A stretch of DNA of 64,000 nt from Eonycteris spelaea (GCA_003508835.1 PUFA01000077.1:6896001-6960000), one strand, 5' to 3'. Positions 43,720-56,605 are shown, counted from the first letter of the stretch. The notes: generated by a model not told the origin, from the sequence alone. Program-made: numbers and translations.

Positions 43720-44760
43720 CAAAAAAGTTTCGAAACAACAAAAGGAAAAAGAACACTCGCCGTGCAGATCCATTAAGCCAGAGCACTTAACGTTCAAGCT
43801 ATTCTCTGCACAACAGAACCCGTCTTCCACTGGCCAACAGGTAATCAGAAGTGGGCTGGGCTGTGAGTGTGTGGGAAGCCCCTCGGGCCGTGAGGACGGC
43901 ACAGATGCACAGTTCAGGCAGGATGAGGAGATAATGCAGCCCAGTCGAGGCTTGCTTGCTCGCTTGTCTGTTCCAAGCATTCATTACATGGTCACTCTGC
44001 CCAGGATGATCAGCAATATCTGGTTGTGAACGTGACAGGATGTTGTGCAATGATTAGGCAAATCCAGAGCCTTCCTTTCTCAGAGCCATTGGATACTGCC
44101 AGCAGGGCTAAGTCCATATGAAAGAGGGAATCGGGCATGAATCCACAGCAGCCTCTTCTCCATGCTGCCTTCTGAGCCTTGATTTGGTCCAAGTCACAGG
44201 TCAGTCCAAACTTAGCGCTCCAGGACTTCCCTGCCTGTCTCTGACTTCCTGAGTCCAGCCCCGTCAAAATCCAGCTGTCCTGGGGTCTCGTTGGTGCAAA
44301 GCTCCAGGCCAAGCAGGGTGATAACAGCTGACTAAGTGAAAACATTGCTTTGTACGTCTCCAGTGCTTTTAAAGTATTTCCATCCTGATCTTTTCTTTAG
44401 TTCCACGATGAGAAAATATAGAAACCACTGGAGGTGAACACTCTTTGTTCTCTACTATCAAATTTATTAAAGCACCTGCATTTGTTCCAATTCTCTCTTA
44501 TTTTCCTTCTGTTATAATAGAGGAAGGACCATTTCTCACATAAGAGGCAACCTTTTCACATAAGCTATGGATTCTCTTCTTGTTTACTTTCCCAAGGACC
44601 TACTACATCAATATTCGTTCTTCTGTTCTACATCTCCTACCTCGCCTTCTGCTGGGTACTTTTTCTCAGTGTTCCAATATACTGTAATATATCCCCGATG
44701 TCTAAAACAACAAGCCTCAACAATTCCACTGAAAGTCAGAGATTGTCAGATGGGACTGAA
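43720..44760. other. Intergenic segment, nothing recognised
   Basis: No repeat or supported gene. Ends in an A11 run next to an L1. Confidence 0.4.
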
Positions 44761-44789
44761 AAAAAAAAAATAAGATTTAACTCAATGGT

Positions 44790-45500
44790 AAAAAGAGAAA
44801 AGGGAATTCTCATGCGCTGTTGATGAGATTGCAAGTTAGTGCAGCCACTATAGAAAACAGTATGGAGGTTCCTCAAAAATAGAACTATCTTATGACCCAG
44901 CAATTCCACTTCTGGATTTTTATCCGAAGGAATCCAAAAGATACATGCACCTTTATGTTCACTGCAGCATTATTTATAGCAGCCAAGATATGGAAGCCAC
45001 CTAAGAGCCCATCGATAGACAATTGGATAAAGAAAAAGGTGGTACATACGTACAATGGAATCTTACTTGGCCATAAAAAATGAACTCTTACCATTTGCAA
45101 CAGATGGACTTAAAAGGATATTGTACTAAGTGACATAAGTCAGAGAACGAAAAATACATATGATCTCACTTAAATGTGGAATATAAAGAACAAAAAAATG
45201 AAGAAACGAAACAGAAATAGACTCAGAGATGCAGGGAACAAGCTGATGGTGGCCAGATGGGAGGCGGGGAGAAAAAGGGGAAGAGATTAAGAAATACAAA
45301 CTGGTAGTGACAAACCCGTCACGGGATGTAAAGCATAAGGAATATAGTCAACAACATAGTGCCAGGTGGGGGCTAGACTAATTGGGAGGAATGCTCCGTA
45401 AATTACATAACTATCTAAGCACTCTGTTGTACACCTGAAGCTAATATAAAATAATGTCGGCTGTCAACTGTAATTGAAAAAAGAAAAAAAGAAAGAAAAT
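44790..45500 (+). repeat. L1 3' end, bat-type, about 0.7 kb
   Basis: TGCAGCCACTATAGAAAACA(-like), CTTATGACCCAGCAATTCCA, TACTTGGCCATAAAAAATGA, GTTGTACACCTGAAGCTAAT and GGCTGTCAACTGTAATTGAA then an A-rich tail. The last motif is what I know from bat L1 3' ends. Confidence 0.92.
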
Positions 45501-45504
45501 TATG

Positions 45505-46200
45505 GATTCAAAAAAAAAGGACAAATAAAAGTCCAAACGGATGAACAATGACTTGAGTCTCAGGAGAGGAACGAAAGCATTATTGAAAAACAGGCGGCCT
45601 TTGGAACCGTTGTGGAAGGAAAGGAAGGTGAACAAGGAGATGGGCAGGGAAGGCCCTGCGCTGGAGGGAATGCCAACGAGCCACGAGGGCGGCAGGACTT
45701 GGTGGTGTGTTTCGAGAATGGCACGTAGCCCACTGAACGGAGGATACGACTTGCTCATATGAAGGAAATGTACTGGAGAAGGTGAGTTGGATTCCACCGA
45801 TGAGGACTTTCTCCTGATAGGTGGTGGAGAAATGAAGGTGTTGGCAGGTCTGTGCCAACACATCTTCCCCGAGCTGCATTTGGGGAAGATTAACTTGATG
45901 AGCTTCAGGTTGACTCATAGTTGATGTCACTCCAGCTGTTCTGGCCCCCGAGCTGCTTTTTCTCAGCTTCTCCTACCAAGCAGTGAGAGGAAGAAATCTC
46001 CGAGGATGAAAACAAACACTGTTCAGTGTGTATCCCCATGCTCCCGCCTTTAAGAGTTGCTGCCTTTCTTCTTCCCTTAAAGTCAACAACAACGAAAATT
46101 CTTCCTCATGGAAAATGGCTAGTAAATGTATTTTTAAAATTTAGGAAGAGAAAATTAATTAAAATTAGAGAAAATTAATTAAATTGAGTCAGTACCAAAT
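45505..46200. other. Intergenic segment, nothing firm
   Basis: Includes a local tandem duplication of AGAGAAAATTAATTAAA-like units at about 46,145-46,182. No repeat family or gene recognised. Confidence 0.4.
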
Positions 46201-46209
46201 TAGTAATGA

Positions 46210-47060
46210 TTTTAAAAATTAGTAATACTCAGTGCTCGTGAGGATGTAGTGAGGTGGACACTAACACGCAGTGCTTGGAGCAGTGTCAATTGATGAACAC
46301 TTTCCAAGAATTCCACTTGCAGGAATTCATGCAAAGAAATCACCTAAGATTAAGAAAAGATTTATACCCAGAGAATCCCACACAAAATTGCTGTGACTCG
46401 TTAAAATTCTGAAACACTTCTGATGTCCAATCTTAGCATAAAGGTTAACTAAAATAAGGTGTAGACATGTGATATAATATTAAACAATATAATGACTATA
46501 GTAAAATTTAACTCAAAAATAGTTTCGGTTATATACAGAATACTTGAAAACTCGAATCTCCCTCTCTCTTTTCAAATTGAGCCTTGCAATGAAAGCTAAT
46601 ATTTCCTCTTTTCCTGCATTAGTCTCTTTCTTCTCTCTCCTTTTCTCCAGAGATAATCACTGTTTTTGAGTTTAAGTGTGTCCAGTCAGAGCTTTATAAA
46701 AGTACTTTCCACATGTGCATGGAATGTACGACTTCTTATTTTGGATTGCGTTCTTTTCTGGTGTCAGACTATCTGCGTTGTTCTGAATCTTCTCTCCTCC
46801 CTTGTGATATGTTTTCTTAACTATGTGGGAAGATACTTATGGCATACCAAGTGAGAAAAGCAAGAGGTGGGATTATACAAACAGTATGATCTCAAATATG
46901 TATAACCGGTCTTGTGTTTAGAAAGGAGACCAAAAGGAAATATGCCAAAAATATTGGCAATCTATTGTCCTGGGGGGATTTAGAGAGATTGCTCTTTTCT
47001 TTTCTATTTTTTTTTATTTAGCACATACAGATTTTATAATCAGAAAAAAGTTATAAAAAT
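46210..47060 (+). repeat. L1M/HAL1-like 3' region, interrupted
   Basis: CACTTGCAGGAATTCATGCA, GATGTCCAATCTTAGCATAA, then after about 46,855 ACAGTATGATCTCAAATATG and GATTTTATAATCAGAAAAAA. The middle (46,560-46,850) is different, partly AGAGATAATCACTGTTTTTG, perhaps an antisense L1 piece. Confidence 0.6.
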
Positions 47061-47499
47061 ATGTATAATGGGTCAAAGATATCCCTTTCCCAATAAAATA
47101 TCAGCCTTCCCCTCTCCTCCACTCCCACGGAAGTGTTTCTACTTTATTTTCAAGAGAGGAGGGACCCTCTCTTTATCCCTTTTCTTTCCATGTTTCTCAG
47201 AAGTGGTGACAGAGATTTATCAGTCTTTTATCTAAAACAGCTTTAGCATCTTCACTGCAAGAATTTCAAATAACCATGCCCTTCCACACCAAATAGAACA
47301 TTCCAAACTAGAAATCACCACACGCGAATGCTGCTGTGTAAAGTGCTGAGCATTCAACCAACCTCCTGAGTAGTTTCATAAAACATAGGCACCTGGTCTC
47401 AAGTCAAGGCAGCTGGGCTTATGTTATGAAGAAGCACCTCTATACACATCCACCTGTCTCCAACCTTCTTTCTGATATTCCTCTCACCAGGACCCTAGA

Positions 47500-47580
47500 C
47501 GTAAGCCATAGCTATATTCCTCTGTCCAGGATGATGCGCAGCCCACAGTAGGCACTCAGGGAATGTTTGTACGTGAGGTA
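47500..47580 (+). repeat. L2 3' tail
   Basis: CTCTGTCCAGGATGATGCGC followed by CACAGTAGGCACTCAGGGAA. Confidence 0.65.
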
Positions 47581-47754
47581 CAAAGAGGAAGACAATGAGG
47601 AAAACTAGGAGGAGAGAAAGGGAGAGACATCTGGAGGCCATCGCCATCCCCAAGACGCCCCTAGGAAGGGGTGCATCTTAAGTTTAATATGTGCTTTGTA
47701 AGATGGGCAAAAGCAAGGTACAACCAGGGCCTTCAAAAGGAGCAGGAACTCATT

Positions 47755-48610
47755 CCTTTATTGGTTCACGCATTCATCATTCAGTGAATAGCTATAAAGT
47801 ACCTATTACCGTAGCTCCCCCTTTTCCGTGGGGGTATGTTCCAAGGCCCCCAGTGGATGCCTGAACCCTAGATATACAATGTGTTTTTTTTCCTATATTT
47901 ACATGCCTATCATAACGTTTAATTTGTAAATTAGGCATAAAGAGATTAATAACAATAACTAATAGTGAACTCAAACAAATAGAACGTGTACTGTAACAAA
48001 AGTCCCGCAAACGCTCTTTTTCCTCTCAACATCTTCTTGGGCTGCGCTCACCCATGTTTTGCTTGCGATGGTGTGAGATGACACAAGGCCCACGCGATGG
48101 GATGAAGCGGGCGAGACGTCATTAGGCAAAGTCAGGGTGACTCGAACACAAACACGGAGAGAGCCGCAGGGGGTGATCTGATAACCGAGAAGCCTGCTCG
48201 GTGACTAACAGGCGGAGAGCGTCTGCAGCGTGGAGATGCTGCACAAAGGGCTGATTCACTTCCCCAGGCAGGATGGTGAGCGTTCGCATCGCACTCCTCG
48301 GAACAGCTCGCCATTTAAAACCCCAGCATTGCTGACTTCGAGCGTTTCTCATTTAATATTTTCGGATCACAGTGGGCTGTGGGGAGCTGAAACCATGGAA
48401 AGTGAAACCGTGGATAAAGTGGGGGACGAATGCGCGTGCCCCTCACTGTGCCAGGGCAGAGCTGGGCAGAGCTGAGGACAAGGCCAGCTCCTCCGTGCCG
48501 TTTTATAGGGCCGTTGAGGGACGTGGGCAAAGGAGGGGTGACGGAGAATAAGCAAGTAAACAATAAATGACATGGCACATAGAGAGAAAATGTAGAGAAC
48601 AACCAGACCA
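47755..48610 (+). repeat. Ancient mammalian repeat (family A), split by Tigger
   Basis: The left part to 47,811 (GTGAATAGCTATAAAGTACC) and the right part from about 48,433 (CACTGTGCCAGGGCAGAGCT, then GAATAAGCAAGTAAACAATA) join into the common old sequence around 'GAGCACCTACTATGTGCCAG'. Confidence 0.55.
47812..48432 (-). mobile_element. Tigger1-like DNA transposon remnant
   Basis: It opens TAGCTCCCCCTTTTCCGTGG and CCAGTGGATGCCTGAACCCT, passes GATCTGATAACCGAGAAGCC, and ends TGGAAAGTGAAACCGTGGAT then GTGGGGGAC. The order and terminal sequences fit an internally deleted Tigger1-type element of about 620 bp. No transposase reading frame remains. Confidence 0.8.
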
Positions 48611-48739
48611 GGGCAGGGAGCCAGGAGGGAGGGGAAAACTGGGTGGTCGGCCACACTCAGACTTGTCTCTGAACAAACTGCGGAACTCGATATCCCATTC
48701 TGCTTCCGTCTGCCTTGCTCGGCCTCGATTTGATCATCT

Positions 48740-48860
48740 CAACTTCATTCATTCACATACTCATTCATTCATTCCAGCATTTATTGAACTCTATTGTCAG
48801 ACACTGCTTGGCACTGAGGCTAAGAATGAAACAAGATCCTGAGCTCACGGAGAGGCAAAG
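48740..48860 (+). repeat. Ancient repeat (family A-like) fragment
   Basis: CATTCATTCATTCCAGCATT then TTGGCACTGAGGCTAAGAAT. Confidence 0.4.
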
Positions 48861-48899
48861 TGACTTCCTACGGCAAAGCCATGTGACCAGCACCACGAA

Positions 48900-49860
48900 G
48901 AGCCCAGGCTAGGTGGGATGGGGGTGCAGCGTGGGGGTGGGAGTAAGTCTGCAGCGAAGGTCTGCGTGGGAGGAGTTGTGGGCCTTGAAGCATAAGAGTT
49001 CACAGTATGAGAAAAACAGTGTCCTGGATTTGCATTCCTTCTCGAAGGAACAAGAATGAGGCGCAGCCACCCAGCATGGTGGCAGTTTCCCCTTAGTGAC
49101 TGCTCTCCGCCCCCCCCCCCCCAGGAACCACTACCACCCCTGATACTTTCATGATCCCAGCAAAGGATCGCACCAGGGCGGAGCGGTCACTCAGGACCAC
49201 AGCCAGGCCTCAGGCTGAGGGGTCGCTGGGTCAAGCAGAGTTTCTTTGGGAGAGGGTAGAAAGGGTCCCAGCCAGTTACTCTTGGCAAAAGGCAGGGGTT
49301 GGTCATGTTGGCTGCATATCAAAATTAATGAAAATAGTTAAACAGACAGGAGCATTCACAGCCCCTTGGCAACAAGTCCCTCTTTCTTCCGGCTATGCTT
49401 GGCCTCCAGAGCTGGGATGGGGATGGGTGTGGAGCAGGCCAGGAGGTGGGGTGGTAGAAGTGCCAGCCAGCCCGCCCGATTTCTGCAGAAGTTCAGGGAC
49501 TGCGTGGGGGAGCATGGCTTCTCCTCCTGTCGGCTGCTGGTTTGGATGATTCTTGTTCTGCTTGCTGCCTGGGGCACCACACCCAATGCCCAGGTTGGTC
49601 TTTAAGCTCTTGCCCACATACGGACTGCCACGTAGCTCCCTGCACTTTGAAGATAAAGGGCAGCACCAGCACCAGTGACTTCCTGGGCCAGACCCTGTCT
49701 TGGAACTGCTTCCTTTGGCATTTGACAAAGTCGACAGATGAAAACTGTTCTCGTGGGTGCAAGGAATTGAGGCTCCCAAGGGGATGTGTAACGACCCACC
49801 AACTTGTGGTTGTTTCCTCTTCTCTTAAAAATAGTGTTAAAATCATTTTAATTTTCTTTT
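48900..49860. other. Intergenic segment with C13 run
   Basis: No repeat family or gene supported. A run of about 13 C lies at 49,111-49,123. ORFs of 128-132 codons overlap on both strands without domain signals. Confidence 0.4.
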
Positions 49861-50199
49861 AGTTGTAAGGAAGTATATGTTTAGTTGTGTCTTAAAATAG
49901 GAGACACAGATAACTAAAAAGAAGAAAGTGAAACACTTGTACGTGCTCAGATCTTGGTTTCTACAGGCCATTATCCAATAAAAGGAAGCGGTCCCCTTGG
50001 AAAAAGGGCCAATTCCAACACTGGGGCATAGACGTGTCGAGATAAGCCAGGAACATCTTGCTATGTCAGAAAAGAAGGACAAAGAGAAGTGCTCAGACAA
50101 ACAGAAAGATTGTGGAACATGTCAAAAAGGCACAAGAGCCAGCTTGAATGGGCTCCTACTGGCCAAATCAGGATAATTTTTTGAGCATCAAGATAAATA

Positions 50200-51182
50200 T
50201 GGACACGAATGGATTGTAACCCATGGCATAAAATAAGACTCTATCATCCATTTTTTATAATAAGTAAAAAAAAAGGGACACACTCTTTCTTACAATTAAG
50301 AAATGTAGAAGGAATGATTCCATTACAAAAATCACACTTTTGCAATAATATTGCAAAAAATTCAAGCAAGGTTCGTCAATGGATTCTAAATGGGAGTTGG
50401 GAAGAAGCTGGACTAAGAATAGGACATTTACATAGTCTTAAAGTATCTTCCCATAAATTATATATTAGTAAAAAAAAAAAGGAGAATAGAAATCATACTG
50501 TGGGAAAAGCACGAGTGATAACTAAGTGATAAACATGAGTATCACCACTAAGGGACGAAAGGACGTCATATGTCTCTAGATGTAAAACCTTGAGAAAAAC
50601 ACAGTGTCACTTATGTAATATTCCAGACCAAAATGTATAACCTGAATCAAATCTTGAGGAAACGTCAAACAACCCAAATGAGGAGCAACTACAAAATAAT
50701 AGGCCTGCATTCTTAAAAACTGTTGACGACATGATAAATGGTTTCAGAGAAGACAAAAGATGTGGCAACCAAATTCAACACATGGTCCCGAACTGGATTT
50801 TGGACAAGGAGAAAATAAATTTCTGTACTGAACACAGTGGTGCCGATTGATTAAGTTGGAATACGGACAATGGCTTAGATAAAAGGATTGTATCAATATT
50901 ATATTTCTGGAATATGCCAATGGTTCTGTGGCGATGTGAGAGAAGGTCCTTGTTCTTAAATGTGTATTAAAATGCTAAGGGGTGAGGGACATAATATCTG
51001 TAATCTATTCTCAAATGTTTCATGAAAAATTATTATGTGAACACAAAGATAGGTAGATAGAACAAGCAAGAGCAAGGGAGAGAGAAATACACAAGAAGGG
51101 TATATGAGAGTTCTTTGTGCTACTTTTTCAACTTTTCTGTAAGCTAGAAATTCTTTCAAGATTGTAGGTTTTTTAAAAAAAA
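50200..51182 (+). repeat. Old L1 (L1M) 3'UTR
   Basis: ACATGGTCCCGAACTGGATT, TGGACAAGGAGAAAATAAAT, GATTGTATCAATATTATATT and a terminal CTTTTTCAACTTTTCTGTAA then TTTTTTAAAAAAAA resemble the 3'UTR of middle-aged L1M elements. The left border is uncertain. Confidence 0.55.
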
Positions 51183-51189
51183 ATGGGTA

Positions 51190-52025
51190 ACATTGGGATT
51201 AGCTATTTCTGAGATCAATGAAAACTCAGCTCTGAGAAAAGAACACCTGTATTGTCACTGCTGTCAGCTGGTCCTCACATACGCCATGGATGCTCTCAGC
51301 CCAGAACTGTTTTTCGAACAAAATTGGAATCAAACTGAAGCCAAGTTCTGTTATAAAGCGAATGTGTCACAAACAGCTTCTCTCCACATACGCACATATG
51401 CAGAATTCATAATTAATCGTAATTATTGAGAGCATTTATCATTATTTTGTATTATTCAGTCGCATAAAAGCACCTTCATTTTTAATCAGTAGTTACCAAA
51501 TGTAGGTTGCTTGCATTTTTTCCAATTATGACTAATAATGTATATCATCAAATCAAAGGACACATTGCTTGTAGGATACCTTACCATTATTTTATGTACA
51601 TAATATTATTTTTTAAGAAAGAAAAATGTATCTTGATTTCTGAAAGTCTGGAAAATGTGCATTGAGAATTTGTAAAATATGTTTTTCTTCATGCCAAGGA
51701 GAACTATCTGACAGCTCAGACTCAGGTCAGAAAAGAACCTGGGGCCCCGTGTGGTTACACGTTGCTTAATCTTCCAGGATGATTCACAAAGTTCTTTGGG
51801 ATTTTTCAGAACCCAAGAGTCATTATTAAAATGAAGATAATAATACCTTTCCTGACCAACTTGTTTTTCACTTTTACTTATGTTTACTAAACACCAGTGC
51901 TCTGTGTCATTCACAGTGTCTGCATGAGGAGTTTGCAGTTTAATGGGGAAAAGAATAAATAATGTTCTGCCTGCAGAAATCAGGCATGGCTAAGGGAGGG
52001 CGAGGGAGCAGGGGGAGAGGGAGAG
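51190..52025. other. AT-rich intergenic segment
   Basis: No repeat or gene recognised. AT-rich with AATTAATCGTAATTATTGAG near 51,411. Confidence 0.4.
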
Positions 52026-52029
52026 AAAC

Positions 52030-52200
52030 TTGATCTTGTGGATGTGTTCATTGAGCAAATACTGCGTCTTCTACTACGCCTGAGACTGTTAGGTGCTGAG
52101 GTTGAGCAGGTATTTAAGGTGTACTTGAGAAGGGACATCCCAGGTAGAGGGAACGGTGGAACAGTGATGCAAAGGGATGAGAGCGTTGGGTGTATTTGGG
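52030..52200 (+). repeat. Ancient repeat (family A-like) fragment
   Basis: GTGTTCATTGAGCAAATACT, CTGAGACTGTTAGGTGCTGA and CAGGTAGAGGGAACGGTGGA. Confidence 0.45.
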
Positions 52201-52404
52201 AAACGGAGTGGTCTACAGAATGTGGGGAGTTGCAGAAGATGAGACAGAAGATGGGGTATCCTTAGCCCCACTCCAGGTGGTAAAGAAATGGAGGCTCAGA
52301 GAGGGTGTGCAGTGTTCCGGGGTCTGCAGCCGAAGAGTGCTGTATCGTGTCGGATTCAACTGTTTTGAGGGTCTGGCGTTCCACTCTCTCCAACGATAAG
52401 CGAT

Positions 52405-52520
52405 TTAAGAGAAGGAGGCCATCTTTTATCCAAAGTGCCTCGCACAGTGAGGTCTCATCATGGATGTTCGACACATGTTTGTTGAATGAATGAATAAATA
52501 AATGAATGGGTGAACAACAC
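52405..52520 (+). repeat. L2 3' tail with (AATG)n
   Basis: CCAAAGTGCCTCGCACAGTG, then ATGTTTGTTGAATGAATGAA and AATAAATAAATGAATG. Confidence 0.75.
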
Positions 52521-52969
52521 AGAATGGTGACAGGTCTCGTCCTGCAGCCCCCAGGGTGAGGCCGGCCTCTCAGAATTTCACACCATTTTTTTGTCCATAA
52601 CTAGATGTTTCCTAGCAGCCTACCCTGCCAGATTCCTGGTCCTTCCTTACCTGGATTGTGTAAGGAGGTGGCTTCACTGGTCTAACCACTCTAAACTGAA
52701 TCCCCTCCAGGCCTCTGAGCAGGAAATCTGAGTTGGAAAGACCAGCAGCGCCTCCTAGGACCTCAGGTAGCACAGGTAGGCCTGTCCCGGAACCGCCCCT
52801 TCCTGCCAAGATGCCCCTGGAGCAGTGGCTCTGGGAAACTGGTCTGACCGTGTAGGCAAATCTTGTTTCCAAGGCAATCTGCTTGATGAGTAGCTGAGGA
52901 AGGGCCTTACGAGCTGCAAAGGGTTGACCATGTGGTATTGTTCATAATCTCGCGGAAAGAGAGTTAGAA

Positions 52970-53080
52970 TAGGAAATGTCGTAGTCACGTCATCTGTCCC
53001 CCGCCTCCACTTCTCAGATGAGGTCAATGAAGCCCAGAGAGAGGAAGTGACTGGCCCAAGTCATCCAGGTGGGGAGATGC
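52970..53080 (-). repeat. MIR fragment
   Basis: CTTCTCAGATGAGGTCAATG, GAAGTGACTGGCCCAAGTCA. Confidence 0.7.
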
Positions 53081-53094
53081 AGGAGAGGTAGCAC

Positions 53095-53345
53095 ACTGGC
53101 AAGAAAGCTTGGATGTCAGAGTAGCCCAAGCTGGGGAATATTTCTTCACCAACTGCTAGCTGGGGGGAGCCTGGGCAAGTGAACTAACTTCTCTAAGCTT
53201 CAGATTCTTCATCTGTAACATGGGAATAAGGATCATTATTTTAAGAGTTGTTTTAAAGATTGGGTAAGGTAACAAACGATTAGAGAGACCCTTACATGTA
53301 CCTGGAAGGTAGAAGGTGATGAATAAATGTTAGCACTTATTACAT
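53095..53345 (+). repeat. MIR SINE, near full length
   Basis: CTGGGCAAGTGAACTAACTT, CTTCAGATTCTTCATCTGTA and GATGAATAAATGTTAGCACT. It lies opposite and adjacent to the antisense MIR at 52,970. Confidence 0.88.
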
Positions 53346-53379
53346 CATCATCATTATTATTACCTATTAGCTGGGCAAG

Positions 53380-54735
53380 GATACAAGACTTCCCAACTTC
53401 CATTTTATCTGCTACAATCCCTGAACTACTTGAGTTCAGCAGGCATCAGACCATCTAAGCTTACCTTAGTTTCATTCATTGGTCACCTATTGAATGAACA
53501 GCTTTTATATGTTAGTCAAATGCTAGTTGCAGAGTGGATGTGTGTGTGGAGGGGATGTGCAGGCGATGAGCAGGAGGTGTAAAAATGATGTAAACATACT
53601 CTCTACAGTCAAAGCAGTCTGGCTTAGAGCCTTAGAGGTGGGAGTGGAGCTATCCAGGTATATAAAAAGCAAACCTTAGAAGGTGGAATTAATTCTGAAA
53701 GTCATTTTTGGAGACCGAGGAACCATTTAGAAACCTGGGTATATCCGGGAACTTCTGGGGTTACCATGAAACCCCAAACAAGGACAAAACCTTCCCATGC
53801 ACTTGTGCTTGGTCACAGACACACACACACGTACACCCCAGCTCTGACGGCAGGAAACCTTAGCCGGCCTCTTGCATCCTCCAACCCAGGGACGGCTAGA
53901 CCCAAACGGCTCTATGTGGGGACTTCAGGGAACCCAGGACCCTCCCGCTTCCTGGGACTCCGCTCCACGCTGTCACCATTTTTTCCCAAACAGAAACATG
54001 CCTCCCGCTTCACTGTGCAGAGAGACAGGTGTCCATGGGAGAAGGAGATCAACACAGCATCTCGTCTCCGCCCTCGTAAGGAGCGAGGCAATGTTTGTGC
54101 AAGAACTGGAGGTAAGGCCTTCAGTGAGGGTTCCGGCCGATGGCCAGGAGCTGCTGGCATCAAAGTCAGGCGGCTTCGAAGTCAGGGAGATCTCGGAACA
54201 GAAGGTGCCGCGGGTTTTCTAAGAGCAGCAGCGAGACGTAACTCAACAGCAAGGAGACGGAGGGAAATGAGCTGAGCGAGGCTGCCGCCCAAGCGCTTTC
54301 ATAGGCTCCGTGTAATCTAGTCTTTTCCACAACCACGTGTTCCAGGTGAAGGACACCTGGACGCAGAAAGGGTAAGAAACCTGCCCCAGATAACTGACCA
54401 TGGAAACAGCACGAAACCAATACCCGGAGAGCAACACATGCGAGGAAAGAGAAATGGGCGCCTGGGTTGACTCTTGTGCCCCGACAAAGCAGAATAATTC
54501 GGAGCCAAACACAAACTGTCCTTGGGAATCCTATTTGCTTTTTTCAAAGTCCAGCTTACCTAGGACCTCAGCCTGCGGGCTCCTAACAACCAGAACTGCT
54601 CCCTAGTCCAAACCTTTAACCAGGTTGTGTTTTTAAATGCTAATTTTCCTGTGCCGGTGGCGGCTCTGTCCTGAGGAGCCGAGGGCCTTGTTAGCAGGGC
54701 TGCTCCGACGTGGATGGCATCATCGCTAAGGGAAG
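53380..54735. other. Intergenic segment, nothing firm
   Basis: No repeat family recognised. ORFs of 116-169 codons in two plus frames (53,766-54,275) overlap, with no domain and no promoter signal. Confidence 0.35.
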
Positions 54736-54744
54736 GGCAAGCGC

Positions 54745-54955
54745 ACGGCACCGTGGTGGGAACAGCGCGGGACCTCGACGCGGACAAACCTGGGTTCGAA
54801 TCCCAGCCCCGCCACCTGTGAGCGGCACAGCACTGTGCCCCCTCAGCCCCCTCATCTTAAAAGGGGGCACTCAAATCCTCCTTCCAGGTTTGCGCAGAAC
54901 ACGGAGTAAAGTAATTAAAGCCCTTACGTGGCACAGTGCCTCTTACGTGAAACTT
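54745..54955 (+). repeat. MIR SINE, well preserved head
   Basis: AACCTGGGTTCGAATCCCAG and CCCGCCACCTGTGAGCGGCA. The head keeps an intact box B, so it looks tRNA-like, but the rest follows MIR (AGTGCCTCTTACG tail). Confidence 0.85.
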
Positions 54956-54959
54956 CCTT

Positions 54960-56500
54960 CCCCCCTACTTTATGGTGCTGTGGGGAGGGACGCCAGTGTG
55001 TGTAATGCTCCTGGCTTCTTGATGGCGCCTCACTCCAGCCTCTCCCCCCAGGAGCTGGAGGAGCGAGTGACCTGGCTGGCAAATTCGGGAGTAGAAAATG
55101 GACCCATGAACCTCTGCCTCCAGATCCACTTTTCCCTCGGATCCGGTTGCCGCTGGCGGCACACATTCTGCCTTGCTCCCCCACACCTTACATTTTTTTG
55201 GGGGGGAGAGGTGGGGGAGAAGCTCACTATAGGGCCAGATCTTTTCCACCACTGCCCAGGGCCAGGTGTGAAATCGGTAAAGGGAAGAGTATCTGCCATT
55301 AAACCCAAGCCGGACTCTCCAGTGCTGGTCCTGTCATGTTTGATCTCCACCCGCCAGACCCCTCTGTTATTTCCAATGGTCCCAGAACTGAGTGGGGAAA
55401 AGACGAAGAGGGGTGCTGGGTGTCATTTAGAAGCCTGCTGTAACCTCAACGCATTCTACATTACGTGCCCAGTAAATGGAAGCTGTTAATTTGCACCAGA
55501 AGCACACTTCTCACACTCCTGGCGCAGACTCGGCCCGCTCCGTGTCCTCTCTTGAGCAGCTGCCACTCAGCCCATGACTTTTCCCGGTGACACCGGCCTG
55601 AGTTCAGCCCTCGAGGGCCCTTACCTTGCTGGGGCCCGTCCTTAAGCCCCAGATGAGTACACTTCCTCTGCCAAGAGGCAAGACACATGTCTCCTTTGCT
55701 GGAGGCTTCTCGTAGAGTCTCAGCTTCTCGTTCTTCTTAAATGTGGCTCTCGCTGCAGGTAGGAAAACATTCTGCTTGCTTTCCTGCTAATGTAAAAACA
55801 TGGAGGAAGAGAAGGGTTAATTTTTCAGAAATCAAGTGGCTGCAATGTTTCTGATCTCCACTGTTGGCCCACTGTGCGAAAAAGTTAGATCCGGCCAAAA
55901 CAGTCATCTAATGGTCAATTAACCAGCAGGAGGACTATGGGACAGTGGTACTTAAACACACACGTGTGTGCACCTGCAGTCCCCTGCTCCCCAAGGTCCC
56001 GTGCAGAAAAGACAGGGAGGAAATCCATTCCAACAGCATTGAAAACTCTTGCGTGGGAGCCCTTCTCGGGTTTATAAGCTAAGTTGCGAAGACAGGACGT
56101 AAAACATGCTACATCGACCATAACGAATGCAGCTCTGGGTGCCGGGAAGGAGGTGCTGCTTTTGCCGGCAAGGAGGAACAGCAGGGTGGCAACCAGAGGA
56201 GGAGGGGGTCTTGACTGCCAGGCAGAGGGGTTCGGGGTGTGTTTTGTAAAGTGATGTGGAGGAATCAAGGCTCTTCCCGCTCTGGCACGACTTCTAGTTA
56301 AGCTAGAACAGTGGTGGAGGTGAAGGCAGGTGCTGAGGAAGCTTCGGCTGGGAGTCCTGTGTGTCTGTCTGCCTGTGTTGTCTTCTGCACCCCTGCATCC
56401 TAGCTGGTGACTCCCTGGTGTCAGCCACAGGCAGGGGAAACTTTCCTGAAAGAACACGTTCAGGGGATCGTTGAAGGTCAACAGAGGTCACCTGGTGAAC
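54960..56500. other. Intergenic segment, nothing firm
   Basis: GC-moderate sequence with long overlapping ORFs (259 codons plus at 54,710, 188 codons minus at 56,481) but no recognised domain, splice-bounded exon or repeat family. Confidence 0.35.
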
Positions 56501-56509
56501 TGGAAAAGA

Positions 56510-56605
56510 GATTGCAACAGCCCGGTCTTGAGCCCGTCTGGGCCTTAGTTTCCTCATCTGTACAACGGGGAGCTCCTTCCAGCTTACGGTGATTCCGAGG
56601 GCTGC
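56510..56605 (+). repeat. MIR fragment
   Basis: GGGCCTTAGTTTCCTCATCT followed by GTACAACGGGGAGCTCCTTC. Confidence 0.6.

Noticed and set aside
47990..48430. CpG-rich patch read as a second CpG island or gene start
   Set aside because: It is the body of a Tigger1-like element, which is naturally CpG-rich.
54745..54830. tRNA-like sequence with GGTTCGAATCCC box
   Set aside because: It is the head of a MIR SINE; no acceptor stem or anticodon arm can be drawn and the MIR body follows.
54710..55489. 259-codon plus-strand ORF
   Set aside because: Its first part is a MIR SINE and the rest has no recognisable domain or splice structure.
55915..56481. 188-codon minus-strand ORF
   Set aside because: No family features; overlapped by several other ORFs of similar quality.
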